Below, piece after piece: positions 20,786-33,624 of a stretch of DNA of 64,000 bases (within the stretch, counting starts at the first letter, position 1; each line of letters begins with the position of its first letter). Source of the DNA: Piezodorus guildinii (taxonomy: Eukaryota > Arthropoda > Insecta > Hemiptera > Pentatomidae); the NCBI GenBank assembly GCA_023052935.1, contig JAJSOM010000007.1, positions 62,001 to 126,000 of the forward strand, read 5' to 3'. Position numbers and translations under genes: made by a program. The notes beneath the pieces were generated by a model. That model was given only the letters and a program-made list of their open reading frames with translations. It searched no databases and had not been told where the DNA came from.

Positions 20786-23144
20786 CAGATCCCTCAAACA
20801 AAAGAAAAAATAACATTAGTAAGGAAATATCATATAATAAATACTGATAAATTATTTGTAAACATACCTTTTTCTACCTGTCTGGTACTTGAAGGGTGAT
20901 TGATTCTTATATATAAATGATTGAGATCTATACTACCTGTATATTGATGACTCTTATTTGGAGGTGAGGGGCCTCCGCTTATTGTGCGTTATTAAACGAA
21001 TAAAACTAACTTAAACAAAATTAATGATAAATTATAAACATAACCATAAAGAAATATAACAAAACTGAAGTATAAACGTAAAACATAAACATGAAATAAA
21101 ACATAACCATAAGATAGTGAAATAGGATAGGGTGTAGCTGTGGGTGGGGTGGGGGGTGGGAGAAGAGTGGGAAGAGGGAGTAGGATAATGGAGTAGGATG
21201 GGTGTTTAGGAAGGTTGCTAGGCAACGGAATGATCTATAATATATTTAGGATTTACTGGTCCCTTACGCCCCTGCCACCTCTGAGGGAGCTTGGAGGGGG
21301 TAATGGATCGGAACAGTGGATTGAATGAGGCAGGGAGATTGTCGTAGAACTTTATGTGTCTCCTTGAAATGTGTTGTTGAACAGTTTCAATGTTTAATGT
21401 CTCATGAATGAGGTCCATGTTTTTTCTCTCTAGTGTAGTTCGTTTTGTGATTTTTTGGAGTATGTTGTTTTGACATGATTGAAGGGACTTCAGGTTGTTG
21501 GATAGAGGTAGTGTAGTAGGGGCGCTCCGTGAAGAAGCGATGGTCTAAGGATGGATTTGTAGATTAGGATTTTGAGTCGTAGTGACAACCCTGGTGAGTA
21601 TATTAAGTGGTTTAGTTGTGTAGCTGTGGCGCGTACAATGTTTATTCTGTTTTTGATGTGTGCTGTGAATGATAAGTGTGATTCCAGTTTTAGTCCTAGG
21701 TATGTGAGGTGTTTTTTAGTTTGTATTACTTTACCGTTGAGTTTGGGTTGTTTCTTGAGTGTTTTCATGTAAGAAAAAGTTATGGCGTCAGTTTTATCGG
21801 TGTTTATGTGAATGTTGATGTCCTTAAGTTGGTTTGTGATTTGTTGGGCTGCTTTTTGGACCTTGCGCATTGCTTCATCCGCATTCATACTCGCTGCGTA
21901 TATGGCGATGTCGTCTGCATATGCGGCAACTTGTACGTTTTCGTATTTTTGCCCTACTATTTGGGCTGTATAAATGTTAAAAAGGACAGGCGCAAGGACC
22001 GAACCCTGGGGGACGCCGCATGTAACGTTGCGTTTTTCTGATAATTCAGTTTTGACCCGGACAGAAAATGTCCGCCCACTGATATAGGACCCAATAATGT
22101 CGACCAATTGGTCCGGGAATTGGTGAAGCCGGAGTTTATTGATGAGGATGGAGTGCGACACAGAGTCAAATGCCTGTGTGCAGTCAAGAGAGATCATGGC
22201 TGTAGCATGATTTTTGTTGAGGTTATAGGCTGTATCGTGCTGTAGCTTTACTACATGGTGATAACAGCTAACTCCGCGTGTGAAACCAGTCTGTTCTGGC
22301 GGTATGACGTCGTGTGAGTCGCAGTGTTTGCGGACGTGTATGAGGAGGAGTTTCTCATAAATTTTTGAGATGTGATTGAGAAGGCTAATAGGTCGGTATT
22401 CTTCCGGGACCGCTCCTCGTTTTTTGGGTTTTAGGAGTGGAACGATTATAGCATGTTTCCACTCTTTAGGGAAGTATCTAAGGCGTGAGCATGAGTTGTA
22501 TATGTTTAGTAGAAACATGTGAGTCTTTCTGGGTAGTTGTTTGAGTAGTACGTATGGTATATTGTCTAGTCCAGATGACTTGTTTCCTTTTGTGTTTCTC
22601 AGTGTTGCAGTCAGTTGCTTATATGTTGAGTGAATGAAGTTTTGTGTGGTCCTCATGACGTGGGTGTGTTTGTAGGTTTGGTCAGTGCGTGCTTTGTCTC
22701 GGTCGACATAGTATTGTGCTAGTATAGACGCCTGATCTGCAGGAGTGAGAATCTCACCGTCTTGGGTTATTTTCACCGATTTTGATTTGGTGTTATGGCT
22801 TCTGACCAACTTCCAGAAGTTTTTGGGGTCATGATGTGTACGGCGTAATTGTTCGTGCCATAATGATGTTTTCCACTGCGACATGAGTGATGTGATTTGT
22901 TTTGTGATACTGTTTATTATTGGTCGGTATGTAGGGTCTTTGGTCCTGTACCAACAGTTCTTGATGTTGTTCCGTTGTTTTATGAGCTGTGTGATGTGTT
23001 TCGGTGGACTTTTGAGGTGTAAGGGTGTTGGGCTGAAAGTAGGTATAGCTGTGTTTGCTGCGTCTTTGATGATGTTCTGATGTCTTTGATGATGTTTGAT
23101 GATGTTTTTGATGATGCGTCTTTGTTTGCTGTTTCAAAATTGGA
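20749..23144 (-). mobile_element. E3: 5'-truncated family 1 element at the H1 site
   Basis: 2.4 kb, close to the 3' half of E1. A tail of 37 (T-run 20749-20785). A perfect 15-bp TSD GTACCTTGGTAATTT lies at 20734-20748 and 23145-23159. Homology to E1 ends at 23079; 65 bp of scrambled local sequence fill the gap to the TSD. The priming nick is the same as for E1, but the TSD length differs, favouring an independent insertion over a duplicate of E1. Confidence 0.93.
21218..23079 (-). pseudogene. E3 ORF2 fragment (reverse transcriptase part)
   Basis: Corresponds to E1 ORF2 from about residue 265 to the end. The endonuclease is lost. One G is missing near 21492 relative to E1, shifting the frame about 90 codons before the stop. 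YADD and the other reverse transcriptase motifs remain. Confidence 0.9.
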
Positions 23145-23159
23145 GTACCTTGGTAATTT

Positions 23160-24283
23160 CTTGTACCTCGTGTAATTTGGTAAAGCGGGACGGACCGTAA
23201 CGGAGACGCCATACTTCTTATTCCCAGAATTATTTCTCCCTTGGATTGTTTTGTGTTCAATTTGTATCTGTAAACTCACCTCTGCGGTTCAGTAGACCCG
23301 TTTTACGTCGTACGATTTTCGGCGCCCTCTCTCCTTACTTCTCTCCACACTCACGCGCGGCCCAGCGCTCACCAAAAACTCGGGCCAAGTCCCAAACGAT
23401 CGCTGAATCTCGGAGACCGGTCGTCTTCTCTCCAACTCCTCTCAAAATAGTCATTTTTAAATTACTTCTCCCTCGTGCTCAATAAGTTTCGACGAAACCT
23501 CGCTCTTTTGGAACCATTAACCTTTCAGAATCCCTTGGCTTTGTGCAGTTTAGCGGCGTCCAATCTTGGCGGAAACTGATTCATTCAGGGGTTGTTAGCA
23601 CTCATCCGACGTTATCCCATGTCATCTTTCCGACTGGTTTTCCAAAATATTATTAAAACGCTTGATTCTCTTTCCCTGGCGGCAAGGCGACTCCAATTGA
23701 CTGTCTAGGATTAGATACAGGACTGGTTTTCTATGCCCTTTGGTACTGGCATCCCGTTAATAACATGATGGAATAGCACTGCATCTCTATGCACCGTCTC
23801 CGCCCGCTCGGCTGCTGACCCTCGGTAAGGATTCGGCAGTCATATCATTGTATTCGTGTAATTAAAAAAAAAAAAATGAACCATAAAAGAGAACAAGAAA
23901 TAATTCCGTGTTGACCTTACCCGTTTAGGAAAACATTTTACGTGGTGTTGTTTAATCCCGGAGCCTGACTTCGGGATAGGGAAAAAAATAGATAAATAAA
24001 ACTCGGTAGATTGTTATGGAATAACGACGCAGTTGAAAGATAGAGGTGAATTTTCATTTGAAATTTGAATTTACATCTAGATTGGTGCTATATGGCCCGA
24101 TATATCCGAAATGGTATTATTAAGAATATAGATCATCGTGTAATCATTAATGTTATTCTTTCGTTTTACTCGACCTTTTTAATAACTCTTCAGGTCGCAA
24201 TCAGGCCTAATAAGAGATATGAGTGAGTATTTTTATTTTTCATATATACTTGAACTCCTCGTTACACACACACACATACATAC
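23160..24283. promoter_or_regulatory. Native H1 upstream region and spacer, unit 2
   Basis: Same sequence as 12651-13776, now next to the truncated 5' end of E3. No TATA box seen. Confidence 0.6.
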
Positions 24284-24284
24284 A

Positions 24285-24352
<68 letters not shown>
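24284..24352. repeat. (CT)n microsatellite, left block, unit 2
   Basis: Pure CT repeat, shorter than in unit 1. Confidence 0.95.
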
Positions 24353-25674
<1,322 letters not shown>

Positions 25675-25690
25675 GGCCCTGAAAAGGGCC
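25675..25690 (-). terminator. Histone 3' stem-loop of H2B, unit 2
   Basis: GGCCCTTTTCAGGGCC on the minus strand. Confidence 0.97.
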
Positions 25691-25720
25691 GTTGAAATTA
25701 GCCTGGGAACGATTGACTCG

Positions 25721-26092
25721 TTACTTAGAGCTAGTGTACTTGGTAACGGCCTTTGTGCCTTCGCTGACAGCGTGCTTAGCCAATTCGCCGGGAAGTAGGA
25801 GCCTCACCGCGGTCTGGATTTCCCTGCTCGTGATGGTCGACCTCTTGTTGTAGTGGGACAGGCGCGAAGCTTCGGCAGCGATACGTTCGAAGATATCGTT
25901 GACGAAACTGTTCATGATGCTCATGGCCTTAGAGGAGACTCCAGTGTCGGGGTGAACCTGTTTCAGCACCTTGTAGATATAGATGGCGTAGCTCTCCTTC
26001 CTCCTCCGCTTCTTCTTCTTGTCGGATTTGGAGATGTTCTTCTGGGCCTTGCCGGCCTTCTTCATGGCTTTACCGCTCGCTTTGGGTGGCAT
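25721..26092 (-). CDS. H2B: Histone H2B (unit 2)
   Basis: 123 residues, identical to unit 1. Uninterrupted promoter; defines the empty H2B site TGTTAGATTTT (26121-26131), +22 to +32 from the TATA box. Lacks the 46 extra leader bases of unit 1. Confidence 0.98.
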   Translation of the reverse strand: MPPKASGKAMKKAGKAQKNISKSDKKKKRRRKESYAIYIYKVLKQVHPDTGVSSKAMSIMNSFVNDIFERIAAEASRLSHYNKRSTITSREIQTAVRLLLPGELAKHAVSEGTKAVTKYTSSK

Positions 26093-26144
26093 GTTGACCG
26101 ATTGTCAGCTGAAACCGAAGTGTTAGATTTTCCAATGATGCGGG

Positions 26145-26152
26145 CTTATATA
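26145..26152 (-). promoter_or_regulatory. TATA box of H2B, unit 2 (intact)
   Basis: TATATAAG on the minus strand. Confidence 0.85.
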
Positions 26153-26189
26153 TGCGATTCGACGGGATCCGAGCGGACCAATCGTGGCG

Positions 26190-26815
26190 AAGAGGGTAGC
26201 GCAGTCTTGCGGCAGCATTCGAAACCTGGTCAAAGCGCGCGAATGCCCATACAGCAGGGGGGCGTGGTGACTCCACATTCAAATTTTCCGTTTCCCGATG
26301 AGTCTGTTGATCCATTTTATGTTTTATAATCATTGGGTGAGATAATTTGTTAATTATTTTTTTCTTTTGTATATATATATTTTTTAAATATTTATTTCGC
26401 CATCCCGATATCTTATCTTTCTTTTAAATACTAACAATTTGTTGTTTCCTTCTTTATCATAGTGAATGGTTGCGTTAGTGTGCGCGCGCTTCTGTACTTG
26501 TGCGCATTTTCGTTCCGAGGATAAGTGCGCGCGCGGGGGTTTTTCTTTTTCCGAGAAGGGATGTACCTTGACTTGTTGATCCGGATGGGATTACCTTCGG
26601 ACCGCTTACTTCCTTTTGGTATTTATATACACCCCTAATATTTATTTAGGCAAATCCTTAATAATCACAACGATGTAACAAACAAGCAAGGCTACCCATT
26701 GTTGTTATTAGACGAATCGGATAATGAATAAGATGCCTTTTTAAGGGGACATTGAATTGAGAGGAGTAGGATCAAGTGTATAGCCAAGTCAGAAAGCTAC
26801 CAGAGATCATTTGGT
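26190..26815. other. H2B-H3 spacer, unit 2
   Basis: Same as unit 1, including the paired GCGCGCGC tracts. No gene. Confidence 0.7.
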
Positions 26816-26831
26816 GGCCCTGAAAAGGGCC
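26816..26831 (-). terminator. Histone 3' stem-loop of H3, unit 2
   Basis: GGCCCTTTTCAGGGCC on the minus strand. Confidence 0.97.
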
Positions 26832-26861
26832 GTTGAAAGTACGGCAGGGTGCGGACAGCCC

Positions 26862-27281
<420 letters not shown>

Positions 27282-27291
27282 CTATGGCCTC

Positions 27292-27293
<2 letters not shown>

Positions 27294-27335
<42 letters not shown>

Positions 27336-27556
27336 CTCACCCTCCAAAATTTATTTATTAATTAGGTTACAATAACAGTATATACATCCTTAAATCTAAT
27401 ATATACATCTAGCTTACATTGATCTTTGTATTGCCCTTAGGCATTTTAAAGTTCTATATCTAATATATTTACATTGTGCGCGGTATGCGCTTGGGCTTTT
27501 GCGGCTTGAGCCTTTTATTTACATTATAAAATGGGGAGGGACCATTTCGTTGGGGT
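27294..27556 (-). mobile_element. E4: 263-bp family 2 3'UTR fragment at the H3 site
   Basis: Only a T-run (27294-27335) and about 220 bp of 3'UTR, matching the 3'UTR of E5. TSD CTATGGCCTCGG at 27282-27293 and 27557-27568. A severely 5'-truncated insertion. No coding sequence. Confidence 0.95.
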
Positions 27557-27582
27557 CTATGGCCTCGGCTTTTTTGCCGGTC

Positions 27583-27590
27583 GTTTTATA
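27583..27590 (-). promoter_or_regulatory. TATA box of H3, unit 2, displaced by E4
   Basis: TATAAAAC on the minus strand, with E4 between it and the H3 ORF. Confidence 0.85.
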
Positions 27591-27639
27591 GGTGGAATCG
27601 GAGGGGTGGGGGGTGCGTCCCACCAATCAGCATGGCGCG

Positions 27640-28262
27640 TCGGCCTTTTTTGTTCATTTCTTTTGTTGGCTTCTTGTGATACTAACATATATTCACTTAC
27701 CTGATTTTTATATTTGCGTAAATTATGAAATAGCAGTTTTTCTCATTGATAATGACAACACTGTGGTGTATTTGTCATCCATTCATTCATCCATCGTGCT
27801 AACAAATTTCTCTGATATATATATATATATATTTTTTTTTATTATGGATTCTACTGCACCTTTGTCGGTGATTCTGTGATCAATTAGATTTCTTTCATCG
27901 TTAAAAGAGTTTCCGCCGCATTTGTTTGGTCGTGGGATTCCCACGGTTCAGTTTATTGCTCCGGAAGACCCAAGTTAATCATATATTATATACTCTTTTT
28001 GCTGTGTCCAAGTTAGCCTCTGCCTTTTCTTTTCTCGGTAATGTTATTGGTCAATCGATACGGATTTAATCTGTTAGTCTGTAATATATCAAATATCTGA
28101 ATTATGGGTGTGTAAAACAACTTGGAGGATATCATCGGAAGGGTCGATAATCATTGCCCACCACTTTTCTTTTTTGTATTATTTAGAAAAGGTATTTGTG
28201 GCATATTGTACGGGAAGCTAGTGGGTGAATTATTTAAGAAAGTCTGTGTAATTATTTTTGGT
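27640..28262. other. H3-H4 spacer, units 2 and 3
   Basis: Same as 16900-17525, with the palindrome at 27931-27945. No gene. Confidence 0.75.
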
Positions 28263-28278
28263 GGCCCTGAAAAGGGCC
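28263..28278 (-). terminator. Histone 3' stem-loop of H4, unit 3
   Basis: GGCCCTTTTCAGGGCC on the minus strand. Confidence 0.97.
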
Positions 28279-28324
28279 GTTGAAACTTTCCCCCGGTCAC
28301 AAGGTACACACGACGATGTCGAAC

Positions 28325-28645
<321 letters not shown>

Positions 28646-28674
28646 TCAGAGAACGATATTCGACTGCTCAGGTT

Positions 28675-28760
<86 letters not shown>

Positions 28761-29003
28761 CTCACCCTCCAAAATTTATTTATTAATTAGGTTACAATAA
28801 CAGTATATACATCCTTAAATCTAATATATACATCTAGCTTACATTGATCTTTGTATTGCCCTTAGGCATTTTAAAGTTCTATATCTAATATATTTACATT
28901 GTGCGCGGTATGCGCTTGGGCTTTTGCGGCTTGAGCCTTTTATTTACATTATAAAATGGGGAGGGACCATTTCGTTGGGGTTTAATAACTTATACTATAC
29001 GGG

Positions 29004-31678
29004 TCAGACTGCAGAGTCCAAACCCCTTCCCAGGGCGACCACGTCGACCAGGGGGAGAGAGCCTTGCCACCTACCAGGTGCAGGTGGTGGAACAACGTCC
29101 CTGAAGAGAGGGTTCGCACAAGCCTTCAGCCCGTCAAAGAACTTGACGTGCCTCCGGCTTATGAACTCAGGCACCGAGGGTAGTTGGAGTTCCTCGTGGA
29201 GGGTGGCATTTCTCGCCCGCTGGAGCGTGGTTCCTCTAGCTATTCTCCTGATGACGGAGTTTTGGTAGCTCTGCAGCCGGTTCAGTGTGGTTTTGTAAAG
29301 ATGGCGGAGCAGGGGCGCACCATGGAGTAACGTCGGTCTGATGACTGCTTTGTATATCTGGAGCTTCAGTCGCAGCGAGAGCTGCGGTGAGACCAGAAGG
29401 TGATACAGCCGGTGGGTCTTGTTGCGGGCCAGCTTGATTCTCTGACGTACGTGGCTGGAGAGTGTCAGGTGGCGGTCCAGGGTGACACCCAGGTAGATTA
29501 TCGAGTTCGAGAGAGGCAGTTTTACACCGTCTATCACGAACTCGGTGGGTAGCTTCTTCTTGCCCTTTTGAAAGGACATGATGATAGCGTCCGTCTTGGC
29601 TGGGTTGACCCTGATGCCGATTTCCTTCAACTCCCCGACTATGACGTTGGCTGCTGCCTGAGCCTGGTCACGTGCAGTCCTGGCGCTCATACTGGTAGCA
29701 TAGATGGCGATGTCATCAGCGTAGGCAGCTACTGTCGCCCCCGGATGCTTCATTGAGACCACTGGTGCCGTGAAAACGACAAACAGAAGTGGCCCCAATA
29801 CAGACCCTTGAGGTACCCCGCAGATGGTATCGCGTGGAATCGACAGGTCTCCGCCGACCCGTACGACGAAAGTTCTTCCGCTAAGATAGCTTCGGATCAA
29901 TCGGCATAGGGGGGCGGGGAACCTGAACTCCTCCAGGCGGCGGAGCAACAGGGTGTGTGACACGCAGTCAAAGGCCTGTGTGCAATCCAGGGAGATGAGT
30001 GCTGTGGCGTCGTTATTCTTCCGCATCCTCTCCATGGTGTGGCCCTGCAGCTTAGCGAGGTGGTGTTCGCAGGCGACCCCTCGTTGGAAACCGGTCTGCT
30101 CCGGTGGGATGATGCTCTCCTCCGTACAGTGCATCATCAGGTGGTGGTGTATCAGCCTTTCCAGGATCTTACTCATGTGCGAGAGAAGACTGATCGGGCG
30201 ATAATGCTCCGGGGAATCTCCACTCTTCCCCGGCTTGAGTAGCGGCACTACGATCGCTTCTTTCCAAGCCTTAGGAAAGTACGATAGCCGGACGCACGAA
30301 TTAAAGATGTTCAGTAAGAAGGCTTTACCCTTCCTAGGGAGCATCTTCAACAGCACATACGGAATATCGTCTTGCCCAGAGGACTTGTTGCCCTTAGTGC
30401 GTCGTAGCACCGACTCAAGCTGGTTGAAGGTGAAGTGGATGGGCCTCTCATTAGGGACGGAAGTCTCCCTTCTGGAGGTCCGGGAGAGTTTCTCACACGA
30501 TCCCCTTCCCTCGCTGCATAGTCGGTCGCCAGAAGTTCAGCCTGTTCGACCGGCGTCAGCAGATCGCTCCCAGAAGTCAGAAACACTGTCCTTTTCTTGG
30601 CGACGTGAGTCCTTATGAGTCTCCAGAATTGCTTCTGGTCGTCATGGGTCCTCAGGAGCTGTTCGTGCCAAAGGGCGGTCTTCCAGGCACGCATGAGGCT
30701 GACTATCTGCCGGGTCATCGCATTGATGGCCGGCTTCAAGCCATAGTCACCCGTGCGGTAGAAGACGTTCCTAAGGTTGTTCCTTTGGGCCACCAAGGCG
30801 AGGATGTGTCTCGGAGGCTTTCTGAGAGCGTTCGGCTGAGGGGTGAACCTAGGGATGTTTTGGTTCGCTGACTTCTGGATGGTAGTGGTGATGGCGGCCA
30901 CCGCGCTCTCCACCTCGGCTTCACTTCTCAGAGGCTGTATTTTGGATAGTGTATTATCTACACTAGCCCTATAGCCCTTCCAGTCGGCCTTGTGAAAGAG
31001 GTACTTGCTTGCCAGGGGTGTGGCTGGCGTTCCCTCAAAGGTGTAAATCACAGGCCGGTGATCAGACGGTCCGTACGGGAGTGCGTGGCACCCCGTGACG
31101 GTGTGCTGATCCCTGGTCAGGAGTAGGTCCAGCGTAGATGTCCAGCCAGGTCGGGCCGCATGCCTGAAGGTGTGCACTCCAGGGTGGAAGACTGTCAGCC
31201 TGGTCTTGGTGATGTACGTACCCACCGTGTTATTACTGCTACACAACCAGGCAGTGTGTCGGGCGTTGAAGTCCCCAAGGACGACAAACCGACTCCTACC
31301 CTGGGCGTGCTGCAGCAATTGCTTCATGCATGTTGTTATTGCATGGGGCCTCTTATAGACACAGCAGAAAGTGAAACGATGTTTCAGGTGAACATCGACT
31401 GTGACTATGTGAGTACCCTTGGTTGAAGCCACTGGGTTGGGTATCAATCGTGAAGGTACATCACGTCTGACCAAGACGACGACACTCTCCTCAGTCCCTG
31501 GGTCACACATCTCCCGGTACGCGGTGTACCCCCGGATGTACAGCCTGTCCGAGGTGGGGAGCATGGTGTCCGTCAGCGCCACCACCGAAGGCCGGTGCTG
31601 CTGTAGGAGGAGTTCGACTTCAGCCTGCTTCTGACGTAGGCCTCGGATGTTGTAGTTGACCACCAGGTGCTCAGTCAT
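29004..31678 (-). pseudogene. E5 ORF2: endonuclease and reverse transcriptase with one frameshift
   Basis: The N-terminal endonuclease frame (30347-31678, MTEHLVVNYNIRGL...) and the C-terminal reverse transcriptase frame (29004 to about 30460) are joined by a 1-nt G deletion in a GGGG run near 30454, relative to E2 and E9. All catalytic motifs remain (GDFNARHTAW, GPSDHRPV, YADD). It may be a real mutation or a homopolymer consensus error. Overlaps the ORF1 stop by 8 nt. Confidence 0.9.
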
Positions 31679-32921
31679 AGTGCTTGGCGATCAGCTTCAT
31701 CAACATCTCGGTGATCCGTGTCATCGAGAGCATCATGTTCGTGACCCTCTCGTTGAGTGCGGCGTTATCCTTCAGGACCTTGGCTAATATACCACTCAGG
31801 TCCGTTGGTGGTGGCAGGGGGTCGCCTGTGGTTGGTCCGGCTTCAGCAGGTGGTGGTGGTGGGGATGGATCCTGGCGCGCCTGCGCTGTGGTCCCTCCAA
31901 TCAGCTGCGAGTAGGACAGGTCCGGGTGGGCCTGTCTGCTGGGCTTCCTTGAAGGGGCTGCTGGTGGTGTTGTGGTGGCGGCAGCTGTCTTCCTCCTCTT
32001 CATCAGCTCCTGCCTCTTCGGACACTCCTTCGATGCGGCAGGGTGAGCACCTCCACAGTTGACGCACTTGGGGGCCGCTGGGCGAGGGCATTCGGCGCTG
32101 GCGTGGGTCTCACCACACCACCGGCAGGCGACGAATCGTCCGCAGTATTTCATTATGTGTCCATACTGCTGACAGTTAAAACATTGGGCGGGGGTCCCGT
32201 CCTCCTTGAAGGGGTACACCCTAATGATAACCCTCGCTATGCAGCGGAGGGCTTTGATGCTCTCAATCTTCACCGACGGGTCGGTGATGATTTGGATCCC
32301 GTCAACGTCGTACGGGACCCCGCTCTCGTTTTTTCTGGTTAGCCTCCTGGCTAGCCGGAATCCTGGGAGCCGTTCTCTGAGTTCCTCCTGGATCTCATGA
32401 ATGGGGTGGTCCAGGTCGAACCCCGTGAGGACGAATTTCTTCGACCTCTTGGTTCCCCTCGGTGCATATGTATGGAATTGCACAGTGGGGTTGTGTCGGA
32501 GCAGTTTCACAGCGTTGCCGTGCTCTGCTTCCGAGGTCAGATATAGTCTCGTTTCACGAGCTGAGGAATTAGTTTTAAAATCGGTAATACCGATTTCATC
32601 TAATACCCTCTTCAGCGATGTGACCGAGATTGGCGGCACAATGATGATGGGTGGCGGCAGCTTCTTCTTCGGTGAGGTCGAGGCGGCTGATGTTGACGGG
32701 ACTGCAGCCGGGGGGGCCGCATCCTCGGTCGTTGGCTCGGGCGCTATCGCCTCAAACCTGTTCAGGGTCGCCACTGGGGGTGGGTTGGCGACAGGACGAG
32801 GTTTCAAAGCGTACCGCTTTGCTACCTCGATGAACTCCTCCTCATTGAGGGCCCGCTTAGAGCCTCTCGCTGGCGGCGGAGTTGTGTCCATCTGGCTGGG
32901 GCCTGCCTGCGCGCTAGCCAT
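31671..32921 (-). CDS. E5 ORF1: Gag-like protein
   Basis: 416 residues from MASAQAGPSQMDTT; an upstream in-frame GTG is not a start. It has an A/P/S-rich linker, FVLTGFDLDHPIHEI, then knuckles CFNCQQYGHIMKYC, CRWCGETHASAEC and CVNCGGAHPAASKEC, and a C-terminal LSGILAKVLKDNAALNERVT helix. Intact. Confidence 0.92.
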   Translation of the reverse strand: MASAQAGPSQMDTTPPPARGSKRALNEEEFIEVAKRYALKPRPVANPPPVATLNRFEAIAPEPTTEDAAPPAAVPSTSAASTSPKKKLPPPIIIVPPISVTSLKRVLDEIGITDFKTNSSARETRLYLTSEAEHGNAVKLLRHNPTVQFHTYAPRGTKRSKKFVLTGFDLDHPIHEIQEELRERLPGFRLARRLTRKNESGVPYDVDGIQIITDPSVKIESIKALRCIARVIIRVYPFKEDGTPAQCFNCQQYGHIMKYCGRFVACRWCGETHASAECPRPAAPKCVNCGGAHPAASKECPKRQELMKRRKTAAATTTPPAAPSRKPSRQAHPDLSYSQLIGGTTAQARQDPSPPPPPAEAGPTTGDPLPPPTDLSGILAKVLKDNAALNERVTNMMLSMTRITEMLMKLIAKHYD

Positions 32922-32967
32922 AATTCTGGTGAGCGAGTGCACTTGTCAGCGCGACGCTGCCCGATAG

Positions 32968-33011
32968 GCTGTTGGAGATTGTTCCACGGGATACGTGTGG
33001 TCCCCAACAGC
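32968..33011 (-). ncRNA. Conserved 5'UTR hairpin of E5
   Basis: GCUGUUGG pairs with CCAACAGC in the sense RNA, enclosing CCAC...GUGG and UAUCCC. It differs from the E2 and E8 stems at paired positions. Confidence 0.65.
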
Positions 33012-33135
33012 TTAAGGCGCTAAGCTGGACAAGAGTGGTCGCTTCTAGAAGTCTTCGGTCTTCAGTCTTCAGAGGTCTTCTGCTGGAGGTCCTTCCTCTT
33101 CAACTGCTGGCTTCCGAATGTGTATCTATGCTCAG

Positions 33136-33230
<95 letters not shown>

Positions 33231-33624
33231 CAATCCCTCAAACAGAAAAAACATATAATTAATATAAGAATAATAATGGTAATATACATTAAAATTTGAG
33301 TTTACTTACAATACCTTTTTCTACTTACCAGTATTTGAAGGCTTATTAATTGATTAGTTATAAAAGAAGATACTCCCTGTTCGGTGTGTTGATATATTTT
33401 GAAGGTGAGGGGCCTCCTCTTGTTGTTTATATAGTATATAGTTATATAAAGCTAAATTGAAGAAGAAAACTTAGAACTAAAACATAACAAAAGGTTAAAG
33501 GGTACCTGAAAAGAAATTTATTAGACATAGAGAGGTGGGGGGTGGGGTTGGGTAGTGTAGAAGATATGGAAAAGGAAGGAAGGAAAGGGATAATGAGTGT
33601 GGGAGGGGATTATTAAGTAGTATG

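Larger units (their letters stand above)
28678..33128 (-). mobile_element. E5: full-length family 2 element at the H4 site
   Basis: 4.45 kb with an 83-nt T-run (28678-28760). TSD TGCTCAGGTTC, probably TGCTCAGGTTCCA, at 28665-28677. The second copy at 33129-33139 is interrupted by E6. AATAAA precedes the tail. One frameshift in ORF2. Very similar to E9 in the ORFs and 5'UTR. Confidence 0.95.

Noticed and set aside
20749..23144. E3 as a simple duplicate of the E1 insertion by unit duplication
   Set aside because: Different TSD length, tail length and 5' junction favour an independent event, although a deletion derivative is not fully excluded.
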